From NCBI GenBank assembly GCA_903835145.1, contig CAILMA010000797.1, positions 1 to 8,725 of the forward strand: 8,725 bases of DNA. The letters run 5' to 3'. Below are positions 1 through 6,375 of the stretch, in pieces (the stretch's first letter is position 1; every line of letters begins with the position of its first letter). Below the pieces are notes generated by a model that did no database searches, was not told the DNA's origin, and was given only the letters and a program-made list of their open reading frames with translations. This DNA is from an uncultured Bacteroidota bacterium. Its GTDB lineage: Bacteria > Bacteroidota > Bacteroidia > Chitinophagales > Chitinophagaceae. The position numbers were made by a program, and so were the translations under genes.

Positions 1-174
1 ATAGAGAGTTTTTAGAGATACCCTTAAAGCAATTGAGTCTTTCTGAACGAGTGCGCTGTCTAACTTAAGGATGGTCTGGTCCAGCATTTTACGGTCAGGC
101 TTCTTTGCCTGCATACGGGTAGCGCTAAGCAGTAAGAACGAAAAAAGCAAAATTTCAATATGGCGTTTTTTCAT
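1..174 (-). CDS. N-terminal part of a secreted NTF2-like (DUF4440-type) protein, cut by window edge
   Basis: The reading frame starts at the ATG whose A is at 174 and stays open for 58 codons to the window edge, so the C-terminal part is missing. The first 23 residues form a Sec-type signal peptide: basic MKKRH, a hydrophobic core rich in L and F, then a probable cleavage after MQA. The mature start contains the stretch LDSALVQKDSIAL. In Bacteroidota this is typical of small periplasmic DUF4440/nuclear-transport-factor-2-like proteins, in which a YGHSNGW-like motif usually follows. That motif would lie outside the window, so the family call is tentative. The gene follows the helicase stop by 69 bp on the same strand and may be co-transcribed with it. 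No Shine-Dalgarno sequence is visible. The signal peptide and open frame are seen directly; the family and its unknown substrate are inferred. Confidence 0.6.
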   Translation of the reverse strand, partial: MKKRHIEILLFSFLLLSATRMQAKKPDRKMLDQTILKLDSALVQKDSIALRVSLKTLY

Positions 175-243
175 ACCGTGAGTTACTATTATGAGTAGTA
201 AAAGTAAAAAGCTGTAAAATATCTTATTGTTAGATCCGTAAAA

Positions 244-2058
244 TTAAGATGCGCCAATGTCCTTCATTTTCTGCGCCAGCAACTCCTTGTAGCTTTTCCA
301 TAGTTTGAGTTGCTTTGTGAGTTTGGAGGTTGCATCATAGAGTTTGAGGTGTTCGTCTATGATAGCAATAGCTGGTGCAAGTACTTTTTGGGCAAAATAA
401 GTGGTAGCTGCTTTTCCGCGTTCTTCTATCTGCGTGTCTTCGCGGGAATGAAAAAGACCCTGAATTTGTTTGTGGAAGCCCTCGGCATGTTTCTGTGCTT
501 GCTTAAAGGTCTCCATCAGGGCAGCTCCCACGCGTTTATTTTCGTCTACCGGCCCCAGCTTTCTTTTCTCAAGATTCGCGATGTGGATTTCGGTAGCATT
601 TAGAAGCTCTGTGAATGAAATTACATTCATCAACCGGGTTACAACGGCCTTTCGGCGGCATTCCTCCAGTTTAGCATCCAGTTCGGCCTCGTCGCTGGCA
701 GTTTCAGCAAAGTCTATTACGCGTTCGTCAACCAGTACATTCTCCAGGCTAAGCTTGCTCCTGAGCACAAGGCCCTCCATGCTTGTGCAGCGGCTCAGGG
801 CCACATATACCTGACCCGAAGCGAACGAGCGGTTGAGGTCAACGATAGCATGTTGCAGGGTAAGCCCCTGGCTTTTGTGCACTGTAATAGCCCATGCAAG
901 GCGCAGCGGATACTGCTGGAAAGAACCTATTTCATCTTCTTTCACCTCCCCTTTCTGCATATCGTAGGAGTACCTTATGTTTCGCCATACCTCCAGCGGC
1001 ACATACATGGGTGGGGTATGGGGCTCTGAAGGAAAGGTAACCCTGATACCCTCAGAACTTATTGACTTAACTACGGCAATTTTACCATTGAAATACCTGC
1101 GGGGGCTTTGTAAGTCGTTCTTTACAAACATAACCTGTGCTCCCTCCTTCAATTCCAGTTTCACATCAACGTTCACATTTTTCACATTGAAGTCGTTGGT
1201 TATTTTTGCTTCAAACGAATGTGGTTTTGCTTCTATCAGTGCAAGTTCTCGTTGATTTATTTCGTCAGCAGTCTGGTTGTGGGTTGTTAGTATAATGTAC
1301 CCTTTTTTATTCTCGGTGCTGTATAGCTCATTCAGGTGGTCTATATCGCCCTGGGTAACCAGTCCGGTGCGGATTCTATTGAGCAGGCCAATAAATACCT
1401 GATCTTTTTGCCTGTAAACCTTCGTCAGCTCTATATAAAGCGGGGGGTACTGCTGCATAACATGGCTGTAGAAAAAATAGGTACCAGCGTAGTGGTGGCG
1501 CAATACTTCCCAGTCTTCTTCGCGTGCTACTGGTGGCAACTGGAATAAGTCGCCGATAAAAACGACCTGTATGCCACCGAAGGGGAGGTCGTTGCGGCGC
1601 CTTACGTGGCGCAGGACCACGTCCATAGCATCGAGCAGGTCAGCACGCACCATGCTCACCTCATCTATAATGAGGAGCTCCAGCTTGCGTATCATCTGAA
1701 TCTTGGTATCGCGCAGCCGCATGCGTTGCAGTAGTGCATGGCGGTCTATAGCATAGTCAGACTGCGTGCCAAAGCCACCCGCACTGCCGGGGATGTATGG
1801 ATTAAAAGGCAACTGTAGAAAGGAATGAATAGTTTCGCCGCCGGCGTTAATAGCTGCTATTCCGGTAGGTGCAACTACCACGCACTTCTTCTTTGTTTGG
1901 GTGCGTATGTATTTTAGGAAGGTGGTTTTACCGGAACCGGCCTTGCCTGTCAGGAAAATATTTTCATCGGTATCGCAAACAAAGGTTGCTGCTTTCTGAA
2001 AAGCAACATTTTCTTTGTCATTGGTGTCAGGCGTGGCAGTAAGTGTTGAGGGTGTCAT
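244..2058 (-). CDS. Pif1/RecD-like SF1B DNA helicase (604 aa)
   Basis: This is an ATP-dependent DNA helicase of superfamily 1B, the Pif1/RecD2-like group, expected to act on DNA in the cytoplasm with 5'-3' polarity. All core motifs are visible in order: Walker A GKAGSGKTT (residues 38-46), motif Ia APTGIAA (63-69), Walker B DEVSM (132-136), motif III GDLFQLPPV (169-177), the VYRQ motif (214-217), motif V HKSQGLT (394-400) and motif VI VYVALSRC (417-424). Residues 455-604 are charged and helical with no recognised domain. Many Bacteroidota relatives are longer and carry a C-terminal HRDC- or HTH-like domain; this one lacks it but ends naturally. The chosen ATG precedes the Walker A motif by a normal distance. 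It lies 104 bp downstream of the aspartic protease gene, and a TAnnTTTG element in that gap may give it its own promoter. The cellular role (replication, G-quadruplex or recombination intermediates) cannot be read from sequence. Confidence 0.92.
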   Translation of the reverse strand: MTPSTLTATPDTNDKENVAFQKAATFVCDTDENIFLTGKAGSGKTTFLKYIRTQTKKKCVVVAPTGIAAINAGGETIHSFLQLPFNPYIPGSAGGFGTQSDYAIDRHALLQRMRLRDTKIQMIRKLELLIIDEVSMVRADLLDAMDVVLRHVRRRNDLPFGGIQVVFIGDLFQLPPVAREEDWEVLRHHYAGTYFFYSHVMQQYPPLYIELTKVYRQKDQVFIGLLNRIRTGLVTQGDIDHLNELYSTENKKGYIILTTHNQTADEINQRELALIEAKPHSFEAKITNDFNVKNVNVDVKLELKEGAQVMFVKNDLQSPRRYFNGKIAVVKSISSEGIRVTFPSEPHTPPMYVPLEVWRNIRYSYDMQKGEVKEDEIGSFQQYPLRLAWAITVHKSQGLTLQHAIVDLNRSFASGQVYVALSRCTSMEGLVLRSKLSLENVLVDERVIDFAETASDEAELDAKLEECRRKAVVTRLMNVISFTELLNATEIHIANLEKRKLGPVDENKRVGAALMETFKQAQKHAEGFHKQIQGLFHSREDTQIEERGKAATTYFAQKVLAPAIAIIDEHLKLYDATSKLTKQLKLWKSYKELLAQKMKDIGAS

Positions 2059-2076
2059 TAATGGGTTAAAAATACG

Positions 2077-2168
2077 AAATAACCAGCAAAGCTAACCAAT
2101 AGGCCGCCCCTGCTGCCTGTTGCAGTTCACTTTAGCGGGAAAGCAATCGCATTGGTGTGTGGTTATTT
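2077..2168. repeat. Discontinuous inverted repeat enclosing the protease-helicase intergenic gap
   Basis: AAATAACCA (2077-2085) is the exact reverse complement of TGGTTATTT (2160-2168). Nested inside, ACCAAT (2095-2100) pairs with ATTGGT (2151-2156). The arms are separated by unequal spacers of 9 and 3 bases, and about 50 bases remain in the loop. The outer right arm overlaps the stop codon of the aspartic protease gene. On a readthrough transcript this could fold into a long bulged hairpin between the two genes, acting in termination, processing or attenuation. There is no T-run, so it is not a standard intrinsic terminator. The function is inference. Confidence 0.4.
2087..2094 (-). promoter_or_regulatory. 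Possible Bacteroidota -7 promoter element for the helicase gene
   Basis: Read on the minus strand this is TAGCTTTG, an exact match to the TAnnTTTG -7 consensus of Bacteroidota housekeeping promoters. It lies 28 bases before the helicase ATG, leaving a short leader of about 20 bases. No TTG is found at the expected -33 distance, so the call rests on the -7 element only. Confidence 0.3.
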
Positions 2169-2618
2169 GAGCTTCATTACTACAAAGTCGGGGTGCTCGG
2201 GGTTAACTATGAGCTCTTCTCGCGCAGGGTGTATAAGTACATCCATCTCCTCGAGCGGCAATACTCCCAGCAGTGGCTCGGCATCTCCAGCCAAAACCAT
2301 GGCATTGCCGGTAGCCATGCGGTTTTTGAAACGGATTTCTACCGGACCAACTACATCACATTCCAGAAATCTGCCGTCGGCCAGCTGCGCTCTTCGTTTT
2401 TCCTGAAAAGGTAATTTTAAGATTTCCTGTATACTTTCATTGATGGTGAGCATAAAAGCTCCTCTATCCACCAATATCCTCAAATCCAGTTTTTTTACTT
2501 CCTCTTCTCCTATAATGTGCCGTTTGCTCAGCAATAAATCTTCGAGATTAATTAATTGTGCATCAGCATAAACACGTCGCGTATCTTGTCCTTTCGGCCT
2601 TAAATACATCGTTTGCAT
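2163..2618 (-). CDS. Clan AA retropepsin-like aspartic protease with variant D-R-G active site (151 aa)
   Basis: This is a small single-domain protein of the clan AA (retropepsin-like) aspartic protease family; such enzymes are active as dimers, each subunit giving one catalytic aspartate. The layout fits the family: hydrophobic strand LRILV, then the active-site triplet at residues 51-53 followed by A54, a flap-like LADGR (79-83), GPVEIRF (91-97), and the LLGVLPLEEMDVLI block (116-129) corresponding to the hydrophobic-hydrophobic-Gly motif. The catalytic triplet reads D-R-G where the family has D-T-G or D-S-G. The codon is AGA (2463-2465), one base from ACA (Thr) or AGC/AGT (Ser). The neighbouring Thr/Ser normally holds the hydrogen-bond network of the catalytic Asp, so activity is doubtful. 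The start at 2618 is preferred, though ATG at 2609 is possible. It lies 61 bp after the ABC ATPase gene on the same strand. The physiological substrate is unknown. Confidence 0.8.
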   Translation of the reverse strand: MQTMYLRPKGQDTRRVYADAQLINLEDLLLSKRHIIGEEEVKKLDLRILVDRGAFMLTINESIQEILKLPFQEKRRAQLADGRFLECDVVGPVEIRFKNRMATGNAMVLAGDAEPLLGVLPLEEMDVLIHPAREELIVNPEHPDFVVMKLK

Positions 2619-2679
2619 AAAATACGTTTAAAATGTTTTCAGCAATACCTATACACAACGGCATTGGCATTTACCTGTA

Positions 2680-3369
2680 TTATCTCCTGTTCATCGCATC
2701 TGTTTCCACCAGGCCATCGCGAATTCTTATTACGCGGTGGGTATAGTTGGCTATGTCTTCTTCGTGGGTTACGAGCACCACGGTGTTACCTTGTTTTTGA
2801 ATGTCGCCGAAAAGCTCCATTATCTCCATCGAGGTTTTGGAGTCAAGGTTACCGGTAGGCTCATCGGCCAGCAAAAGAGAAGGATTATTAATGAGCGCGC
2901 GTGCTATGGCCACCCTCTGGCTTTGCCCTCCGCTTAGTTCGTTGGGCTTGTGATGCGCACGGTCACTCAGGCCAACTTTTTCAAGCATGGCTCGTGCCCT
3001 TTCTTCGCGTTCACTCTTTTTTGTACCGGAGTAAATAAGCGGCAGCGCAACATTTTCCCAAGCTGTAAGCCGGGGCAGCAGATTGAATTGCTGGAAAACA
3101 AAGCCGATTTCCACGTTCCTGACATCGGCAAGCGAATCATCGGCCATGTGGCTCACATCCTTGCCATTGAGTATGTAGGTACCGCGGCTTGGTGAGTCCA
3201 GGCAGCCGAGGATGTTCATGAGTGTTGATTTTCCTGAGCCCGAAGGGCCCATGAGCGCCACATATTCATTTTCCTGTATCAGCAGGTTGATGCCTTTGAG
3301 CACCGGGAGCTCCTGCTTGCCCAGAAAATAACTCTTACCTATATCCTGCAGCCTGATGACTTCTTTCAT
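2680..3369 (-). CDS. ABC transporter ATP-binding protein, LolD/MacB type (229 aa)
   Basis: This is the cytoplasmic ATPase of an ABC exporter or mechanotransmitter of the LolD/MacB/FtsE class, which hydrolyses ATP to drive lipoprotein release or efflux across the envelope. Visible motifs, numbered from the chosen start: Walker [10 protein letters not shown] (41-49), Q-loop VFQQFNLLP (91-99) with the WENVALPL signature of this class (104-111), ABC signature LSGGQ (145-149), Walker B LLLADEP with catalytic Glu (165-171), D-loop GNLD, and the switch His in VLVTHE (198-203). The frame is open upstream to an ATG at 3444, but MKEVIRL at 3369 directly precedes the usual LxxIxKxY opening, so I place the start there. 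No permease gene lies beside it, so the partner must be encoded elsewhere. It heads the minus-strand series with the protease and helicase and diverges from ispE. Confidence 0.9.
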   Translation of the reverse strand: MKEVIRLQDIGKSYFLGKQELPVLKGINLLIQENEYVALMGPSGSGKSTLMNILGCLDSPSRGTYILNGKDVSHMADDSLADVRNVEIGFVFQQFNLLPRLTAWENVALPLIYSGTKKSEREERARAMLEKVGLSDRAHHKPNELSGGQSQRVAIARALINNPSLLLADEPTGNLDSKTSMEIMELFGDIQKQGNTVVLVTHEEDIANYTHRVIRIRDGLVETDAMNRR

Positions 3370-3460
3370 TGTTACTTGTATTACTATCGGCTTATCCTTA
3401 GCCTGTAAGGTTTTCTTAATGCAAAGTACTACAAGCATCGGCAAAATAGCACTTGCAATA

Positions 3461-3476
3461 AAGATTATTTAATCTT
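3461..3476. promoter_or_regulatory. AT-rich perfect dyad between the divergent ABC ATPase and ispE genes
   Basis: AAGATTA and TAATCTT form a perfect 7-bp dyad around a TT centre, midway between two divergent start codons (92 bp from the ABC start at 3369 and 113 bp from the ispE start at 3589). Its symmetry and position suit a dimeric repressor or activator site serving both promoters. No clear TTG/TAnnTTTG pair was found in this gap, and an AT-rich dyad of this size can arise by chance. Confidence 0.25.
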
Positions 3477-3588
3477 ATTTATGGGCCGGAGCGAGGTATT
3501 ACTGGCTTGCACATAGGGTACAATCCACAAAAAATATCGCATCCTTATGTTCTGCTGTACCAAAAATACGTATAATTTCACCCTCTGT

Positions 3589-4398
3589 ATGTTGTGCTTT
3601 CCTAATTGTAAAATAAATCTTGGTTTGTTTGTTACCCACCGCCGGAGCGATGGGTACCATGATCTTGAAACCGTTTTCTATCCGGTGGGCAAAAAAGACG
3701 CGCTCGAGATTGTGCCTGCACCGCAGACACAACTGCACATGAGCGGCCTTGCTGTGGCCGGTGATGCTACCGACAATCTGGTGCTTAAAGCCTGGCAACT
3801 ATTAGCTGCGCAATACCCGGGGCGCGTACCTACCATGGATATCTACCTGAATAAGACCATACCCATGGGCGCCGGACTGGGCGGGGGCTCAAGCGACGGC
3901 GCATTTATGCTTAGGCTCATCAATGACTTTTGCGGTCTTGGCATAGACCAAGCTACCCTCGCTGAACTGGCATTGCAGCTGGGCAGCGACTGCCCGTTCT
4001 TCATCTACAACACACCGCAGTTTGCAACCGGAAGGGGCGAGGTGATGACGCCTGTCGCCGTAGACCTAAGCAGTTATACCCTGCAGGTGATATGTCCTGA
4101 AGTGCATGTTTCCACCCGCGACGCATTTGGCACCATTACCCCGCGGCCTGCGCCTTTTAATCTGCGCGACATTGCAACACTGCCGGTAACCGACTGGAAG
4201 TACCACCTGAGTAATGATTTTGAGCTACCGGTGTTCAGCCGACATCCGGTATTGGCAGGTATTAAGGCCCAACTCTATGAGCAGGGCGCTATTTATGCTT
4301 CCATGAGCGGCAGCGGCTCAGCCATATATGGCTTGTTCCCTCAGGGGCAAAAAGCAAGCGTAAGGACGAACATGAATTTTACGGAGTTTGTGAGTTGA
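3589..4398 (+). CDS. ispE: 4-diphosphocytidyl-2-C-methyl-D-erythritol kinase (IspE, 269 aa)
   Basis: IspE phosphorylates the 2-hydroxyl of CDP-methylerythritol with ATP, the fourth step of the MEP route to isopentenyl diphosphate, in the cytoplasm. It is a GHMP-superfamily kinase. Numbered from the chosen start, the opening FPNCKINLGL holds the catalytic-site Lys (K8), followed by DGYH (21-24) and ETVFYPV (27-33). The glycine-rich ATP loop GAGLGGGSSDGA is at 94-105, the catalytic Asp lies in LGSDCPFF (D134), and the third GHMP motif SMSGSGSAIYGLF is at 238-250. The frame extends upstream to an ATG at 3547, giving 14 extra Cys-rich residues not expected in the family; orthologues begin at the equivalent of MxxFPN, so 3589 is chosen. 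An Ala is usual where C7 stands. It diverges from the ABC ATPase gene and has no obvious operon partner downstream. Confidence 0.95.
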   Translation: MLCFPNCKINLGLFVTHRRSDGYHDLETVFYPVGKKDALEIVPAPQTQLHMSGLAVAGDATDNLVLKAWQLLAAQYPGRVPTMDIYLNKTIPMGAGLGGGSSDGAFMLRLINDFCGLGIDQATLAELALQLGSDCPFFIYNTPQFATGRGEVMTPVAVDLSSYTLQVICPEVHVSTRDAFGTITPRPAPFNLRDIATLPVTDWKYHLSNDFELPVFSRHPVLAGIKAQLYEQGAIYASMSGSGSAIYGLFPQGQKASVRTNMNFTEFVS

Positions 4399-4516
4399 AG
4401 AAAGTTGCTGAAGAAATTAGTGGGGCTCGCACTGGCGCAGGTCTATAAGAGGGCAAATGCGTGCTACCGACCCTACGCCTGATCAAATGCTGCGTTTAGC
4501 AAGCGCACGACTCACC

Positions 4517-4533
4517 TTCCCTATGGCAGGGAA
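4517..4533. other. Small hairpin downstream of ispE, weak terminator candidate
   Basis: TTCCCT (4517-4522) pairs with AGGGAA (4528-4533) around the loop ATGGC. It is the best compact stem between the ispE stop (4398) and the antitoxin start (4591). No T-run follows on the plus strand, so termination is doubtful. The remaining 190 bp of the gap show no ORF or promoter that I can support. Confidence 0.2.
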
Positions 4534-4590
4534 AGTAACAATAAATTTCATATATATTATGTAACCTCTCAATAGCAAAACTAAATTATT

Positions 4591-4794
4591 ATGAGTAGTT
4601 ATACCATACTTTCGAAATTGGATGCCTTGCCTGACAACCTCAAGCAGGAGGTAGTGGATTTTATCGATTTTTTAGCGGCAAAATCGGGTACTTCAAAGAA
4701 AAAAAATACACCGCAATTCGGAAGTGCGAAGGGGCTGATTAAAATGTCGCCTGATTTTGATGAGCCTCTCGAAGAATTCAAAGAATACATGTAA
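4591..4794 (+). CDS. DUF2281-type antitoxin of a PIN-toxin module (67 aa)
   Basis: This is a short DUF2281-family protein, the usual antitoxin partner of PIN-domain RNase toxins (VapBC-like type II modules), expected to bind its toxin and repress its own promoter. The N-terminal half carries the amphipathic helix around LDALPDNLKQEVVDFIDFL (10-28), and the C-terminus holds the family signature GLIKMSPDFDEPLEEFKEYM (48-67), predicted to wrap over the toxin. The length is typical. Its stop overlaps the next start codon by one base (TAATG at 4792-4796), the classical coupling of such pairs, but the following toxin gene is only a remnant, so this looks like an orphaned antitoxin. The family is recognised from sequence; binding and regulation are family knowledge, not visible here. 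Confidence 0.88.
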   Translation: MSSYTILSKLDALPDNLKQEVVDFIDFLAAKSGTSKKKNTPQFGSAKGLIKMSPDFDEPLEEFKEYM

Positions 4795-4877
4795 TGAACT
4801 ATTTATTGGATACTCATACATTTCTTTGGTTTATTAATGGAGTTGCACCATTATATCACACTGGCGTAGGCATGTAA
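4794..4877 (+). pseudogene. Truncated PIN-domain toxin, 27-codon N-terminal remnant
   Basis: Starting in the TAATG overlap with the antitoxin, the frame reads MNYLLDTHTFLWFINGVAPL before an unrelated YHTGVGM and a TAA. The first 20 residues are the unmistakable first strand and helix of PIN-domain RNases of the Sll0205/VapC-like group, including the first catalytic Asp (D6 in LLDTH). Intact toxins have about 125-130 residues. I looked for the rest, including the usual HRDPFDR active-site block, in the three forward frames up to 5220 and did not find it. About 80% of the toxin is gone, with the break near 4850-4855, which points to a deletion rather than a point mutation. No RNase activity is expected. 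Confidence 0.8.
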
Positions 4878-4878
4878 A

Positions 4879-5104
4879 ATGACAAAAATACAGCAGCTAT
4901 TTGCATTAGCACTACTCCTTTTTTCTTATTACTCAAAGTTTACAAGCAGTCATTCCTTATATAAAAGGCAGTGTTGGGAAATCAAACAAAGCCAAAGCCG
5001 TTTTTCTATGCCACGATGCCTTGTATACCACCAACCATCTTTTTCGCCTGCTCAATTTTTTTAAACAAAGGGATGATTGTGGTATTGCAACAGGTCATTA
5101 TTGA
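4879..5104 (+). pseudogene. Frameshifted small secreted protein ORF, unrecognised
   Basis: One base after the PIN remnant stop, an ATG opens a strong signal-peptide sequence (MTKIQQLFALALLL). In the same frame the protein turns into unlikely Ser/Phe/Cys-rich sequence and stops at 5062-5064. From the T6 run at 4919-4924, the +1 frame instead continues with plausible sequence, FLITQSLQAVIPYIKGSVG, and on through AVFLCHDALYTTNHLFRLL to a TGA at 5102-5104. Removing one T would give a 74-residue protein with a clean signal peptide and a cleavage site after SLQA. So the gene has probably suffered a single-base insertion, or the sequence has a homopolymer error. I do not recognise the family. A TAG follows the TGA directly, so the ORF or its remnant ends here. 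It may itself be a fragment of a larger gene. Confidence 0.5.
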
Positions 5105-5221
5105 TAGTTGGAGCAAGGTAAGGTTCTATTTTTCTTAAATTACCTACAGCTATTTTGGTCTTATTCATATTCCAATTTCATTGAGTATTTAAGCTCCCGC
5201 CAATGCCGCTACTATGTTCCA

Positions 5222-5818
5222 TTATATAGCGTGCAACGTTTCCTCAAGTTTACGTACAAAATCAGGAGAAGCTTTTTTTTGAAGTTCGTCTTTATGCGCC
5301 CTAATAATATTTGAGAAAGAATTGGCAAACTCTTTGCGGTTGGTGGGGTCAGCGTGCAGCGCCCACGATATTAATTCATCAACCACAAGCATATAATTTT
5401 TTTTTGAAATATCAACATCGTCATGGACTTTTACATCAGAGAAAGTGACGATTTTGACGCCCTCTGGATTATGCCTCCATGTATCCAACTTGGGGAGTGC
5501 GGCAATTGCCGGTGGCAATGTGTCAAAGGCAAATTGGCAGATGGTTTTCCAGCCTTCGCTAACCTCTGGCTGATGAAAACCAAATTGGTCAACAATATCA
5601 ATCAAGCGCAGGTTGTAAAATTCAGGCACTTTACTCCCTGCTTTACTATCAATTATAATTGGAAATGTGGCGCCCTTCGGATAGGTAACTGACGCATACT
5701 CCACAAAGAACCATTCCGCACCAGAACGGTGAGTGAGGCTTCCTGCCATCTCTTTTTGTGTTCCCTGGCTTACAAAGCCTTGTATATGAAGATAGTTATT
5801 TCCCAACTCAAGTTGCAT
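5222..5818 (-). CDS. Unrecognised 198-aa protein, candidate antitoxin/immunity partner
   Basis: I do not recognise the family. The protein is soluble, with no signal peptide or membrane segment. Residues 1-100 alternate short hydrophobic strands and polar loops (HIQGFV, WFFVEYASV, FPIIIDS), while residues 145-198 are helical and charged, ending in a Lys/Glu-rich amphipathic helix. The gene is intact, with its ATG at 5818, only 10 bp after the stop of the nonsense-interrupted ADP-ribosyltransferase-like gene, so the two were almost certainly co-transcribed. By analogy with toxin-then-antitoxin or effector-then-immunity pairs it could neutralise that protein; this is inference from position only. 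A TTG at 5863-5865 followed by TAAGTTCG (5832-5839), read on the minus strand, is a poor promoter match with long spacing. It could also be an independent hypothetical protein. Confidence 0.7.
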   Translation of the reverse strand: MQLELGNNYLHIQGFVSQGTQKEMAGSLTHRSGAEWFFVEYASVTYPKGATFPIIIDSKAGSKVPEFYNLRLIDIVDQFGFHQPEVSEGWKTICQFAFDTLPPAIAALPKLDTWRHNPEGVKIVTFSDVKVHDDVDISKKNYMLVVDELISWALHADPTNRKEFANSFSNIIRAHKDELQKKASPDFVRKLEETLHAI

Positions 5819-5828
5819 AGCTGTAAAT

Positions 5829-6278
5829 TTACGAACTTATAATAAAATTCAGTGCATCCGTTACAATACTTTGAATGACTTTAATGCCCAATGCCGGCGT
5901 TGCATAGCACTTTTCAGATATGTAGGGCCTGGAAACTGATGCCGGTATTTCGTAGCCATGAACGCGCAATATCTTTTGCATCTCATCAAGCGTTATGTAG
6001 CCAATAGTATGTGGGTAGAAGTCCAGAGGAGCAACCTTCCAGGCAATTTCTTCTTCGATCAGTCCATGGCTACCTTCCGGAAGTACTGTAAAGTCGAGGG
6101 AACGGGTTTCTGCAATATAGATTACAGGATTTGGGTAATGATCGCGGCAAAAAGAAGCAAATAGTGTTGCTTTATAGGGATTTGCAGTGGTGCAGGTGTA
6201 AGGTATTTCCTGACTTCCACGATTTCAGGGATAGCGAAAACTCGTTCCCCTGAACACAAATTTGGGGTTGTTAGCCAT
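5829..6278 (-). pseudogene. Nonsense-interrupted, ADP-ribosyltransferase-like gene (150 codons, TGA at codon 18)
   Basis: The ATG with its A at 6278 opens 17 codons, is stopped by TGA at 6225-6227, and then the same frame runs 131 further codons to TAA at 5829-5831. The sequence is protein-like throughout: FVFRGTSFRYP before the stop, then IPYTCTTANPYKATLFASF (25-43), NPVIYIAETRSLDF (50-63) and GLIEEEIAWKVAPLDF (72-87). An Arg in an opening strand (R10), a Thr/Ser-rich strand followed by a helix (Y27-F43), and a late EEE-x-x-W strand (E75-E77) follow the order of R-S-E-type ADP-ribosyltransferases. The family call is tentative. One substitution (GGA or CGA to TGA) would explain the break. No other ATG occurs until codon 100. 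The frame is also open for about 21 codons upstream of the ATG (to a TAA at 6342-6344), so the ancestral start may lie further out. It precedes the 198-aa gene by 10 bp. Confidence 0.65.
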
Positions 6279-6375
6279 TATCCGGTGTTTTGCAACAGAT
6301 GGAAGCACGGTCTGTAATTTTTGAGCTAAAATAACTTTTCTTTACCTGAAAACTCGGAATGGATAACCGCACGAT

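Noticed and set aside
470..814. 114-codon plus-strand ORF
   Set aside because: Antisense to the C-terminal part of the helicase gene; Ser-rich shadow composition.
3499..3798. 99-codon minus-strand ORF
   Set aside because: Antisense to the start of ispE, whose motifs are unmistakable.
5116..5145. AGGTAA/TTACCT pairing as a terminator between convergent genes
   Set aside because: Only 6 bp with an 18-base loop and no T-run; too weak to call.
5108..5314. 68-codon plus-strand ORF starting at TTG
   Set aside because: It needs a TTG start, runs into the 3' end of the minus-strand 198-aa gene, and is low-complexity Phe/Tyr/Ser sequence. It directly follows TGA-TAG in the same frame as the frameshifted secreted ORF, so it could be degraded sequence but is not a supported gene.
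5958..6164. 68-codon plus-strand ORF
   Set aside because: It lies opposite the protein-like interrupted minus-strand frame, which has far better coding character.
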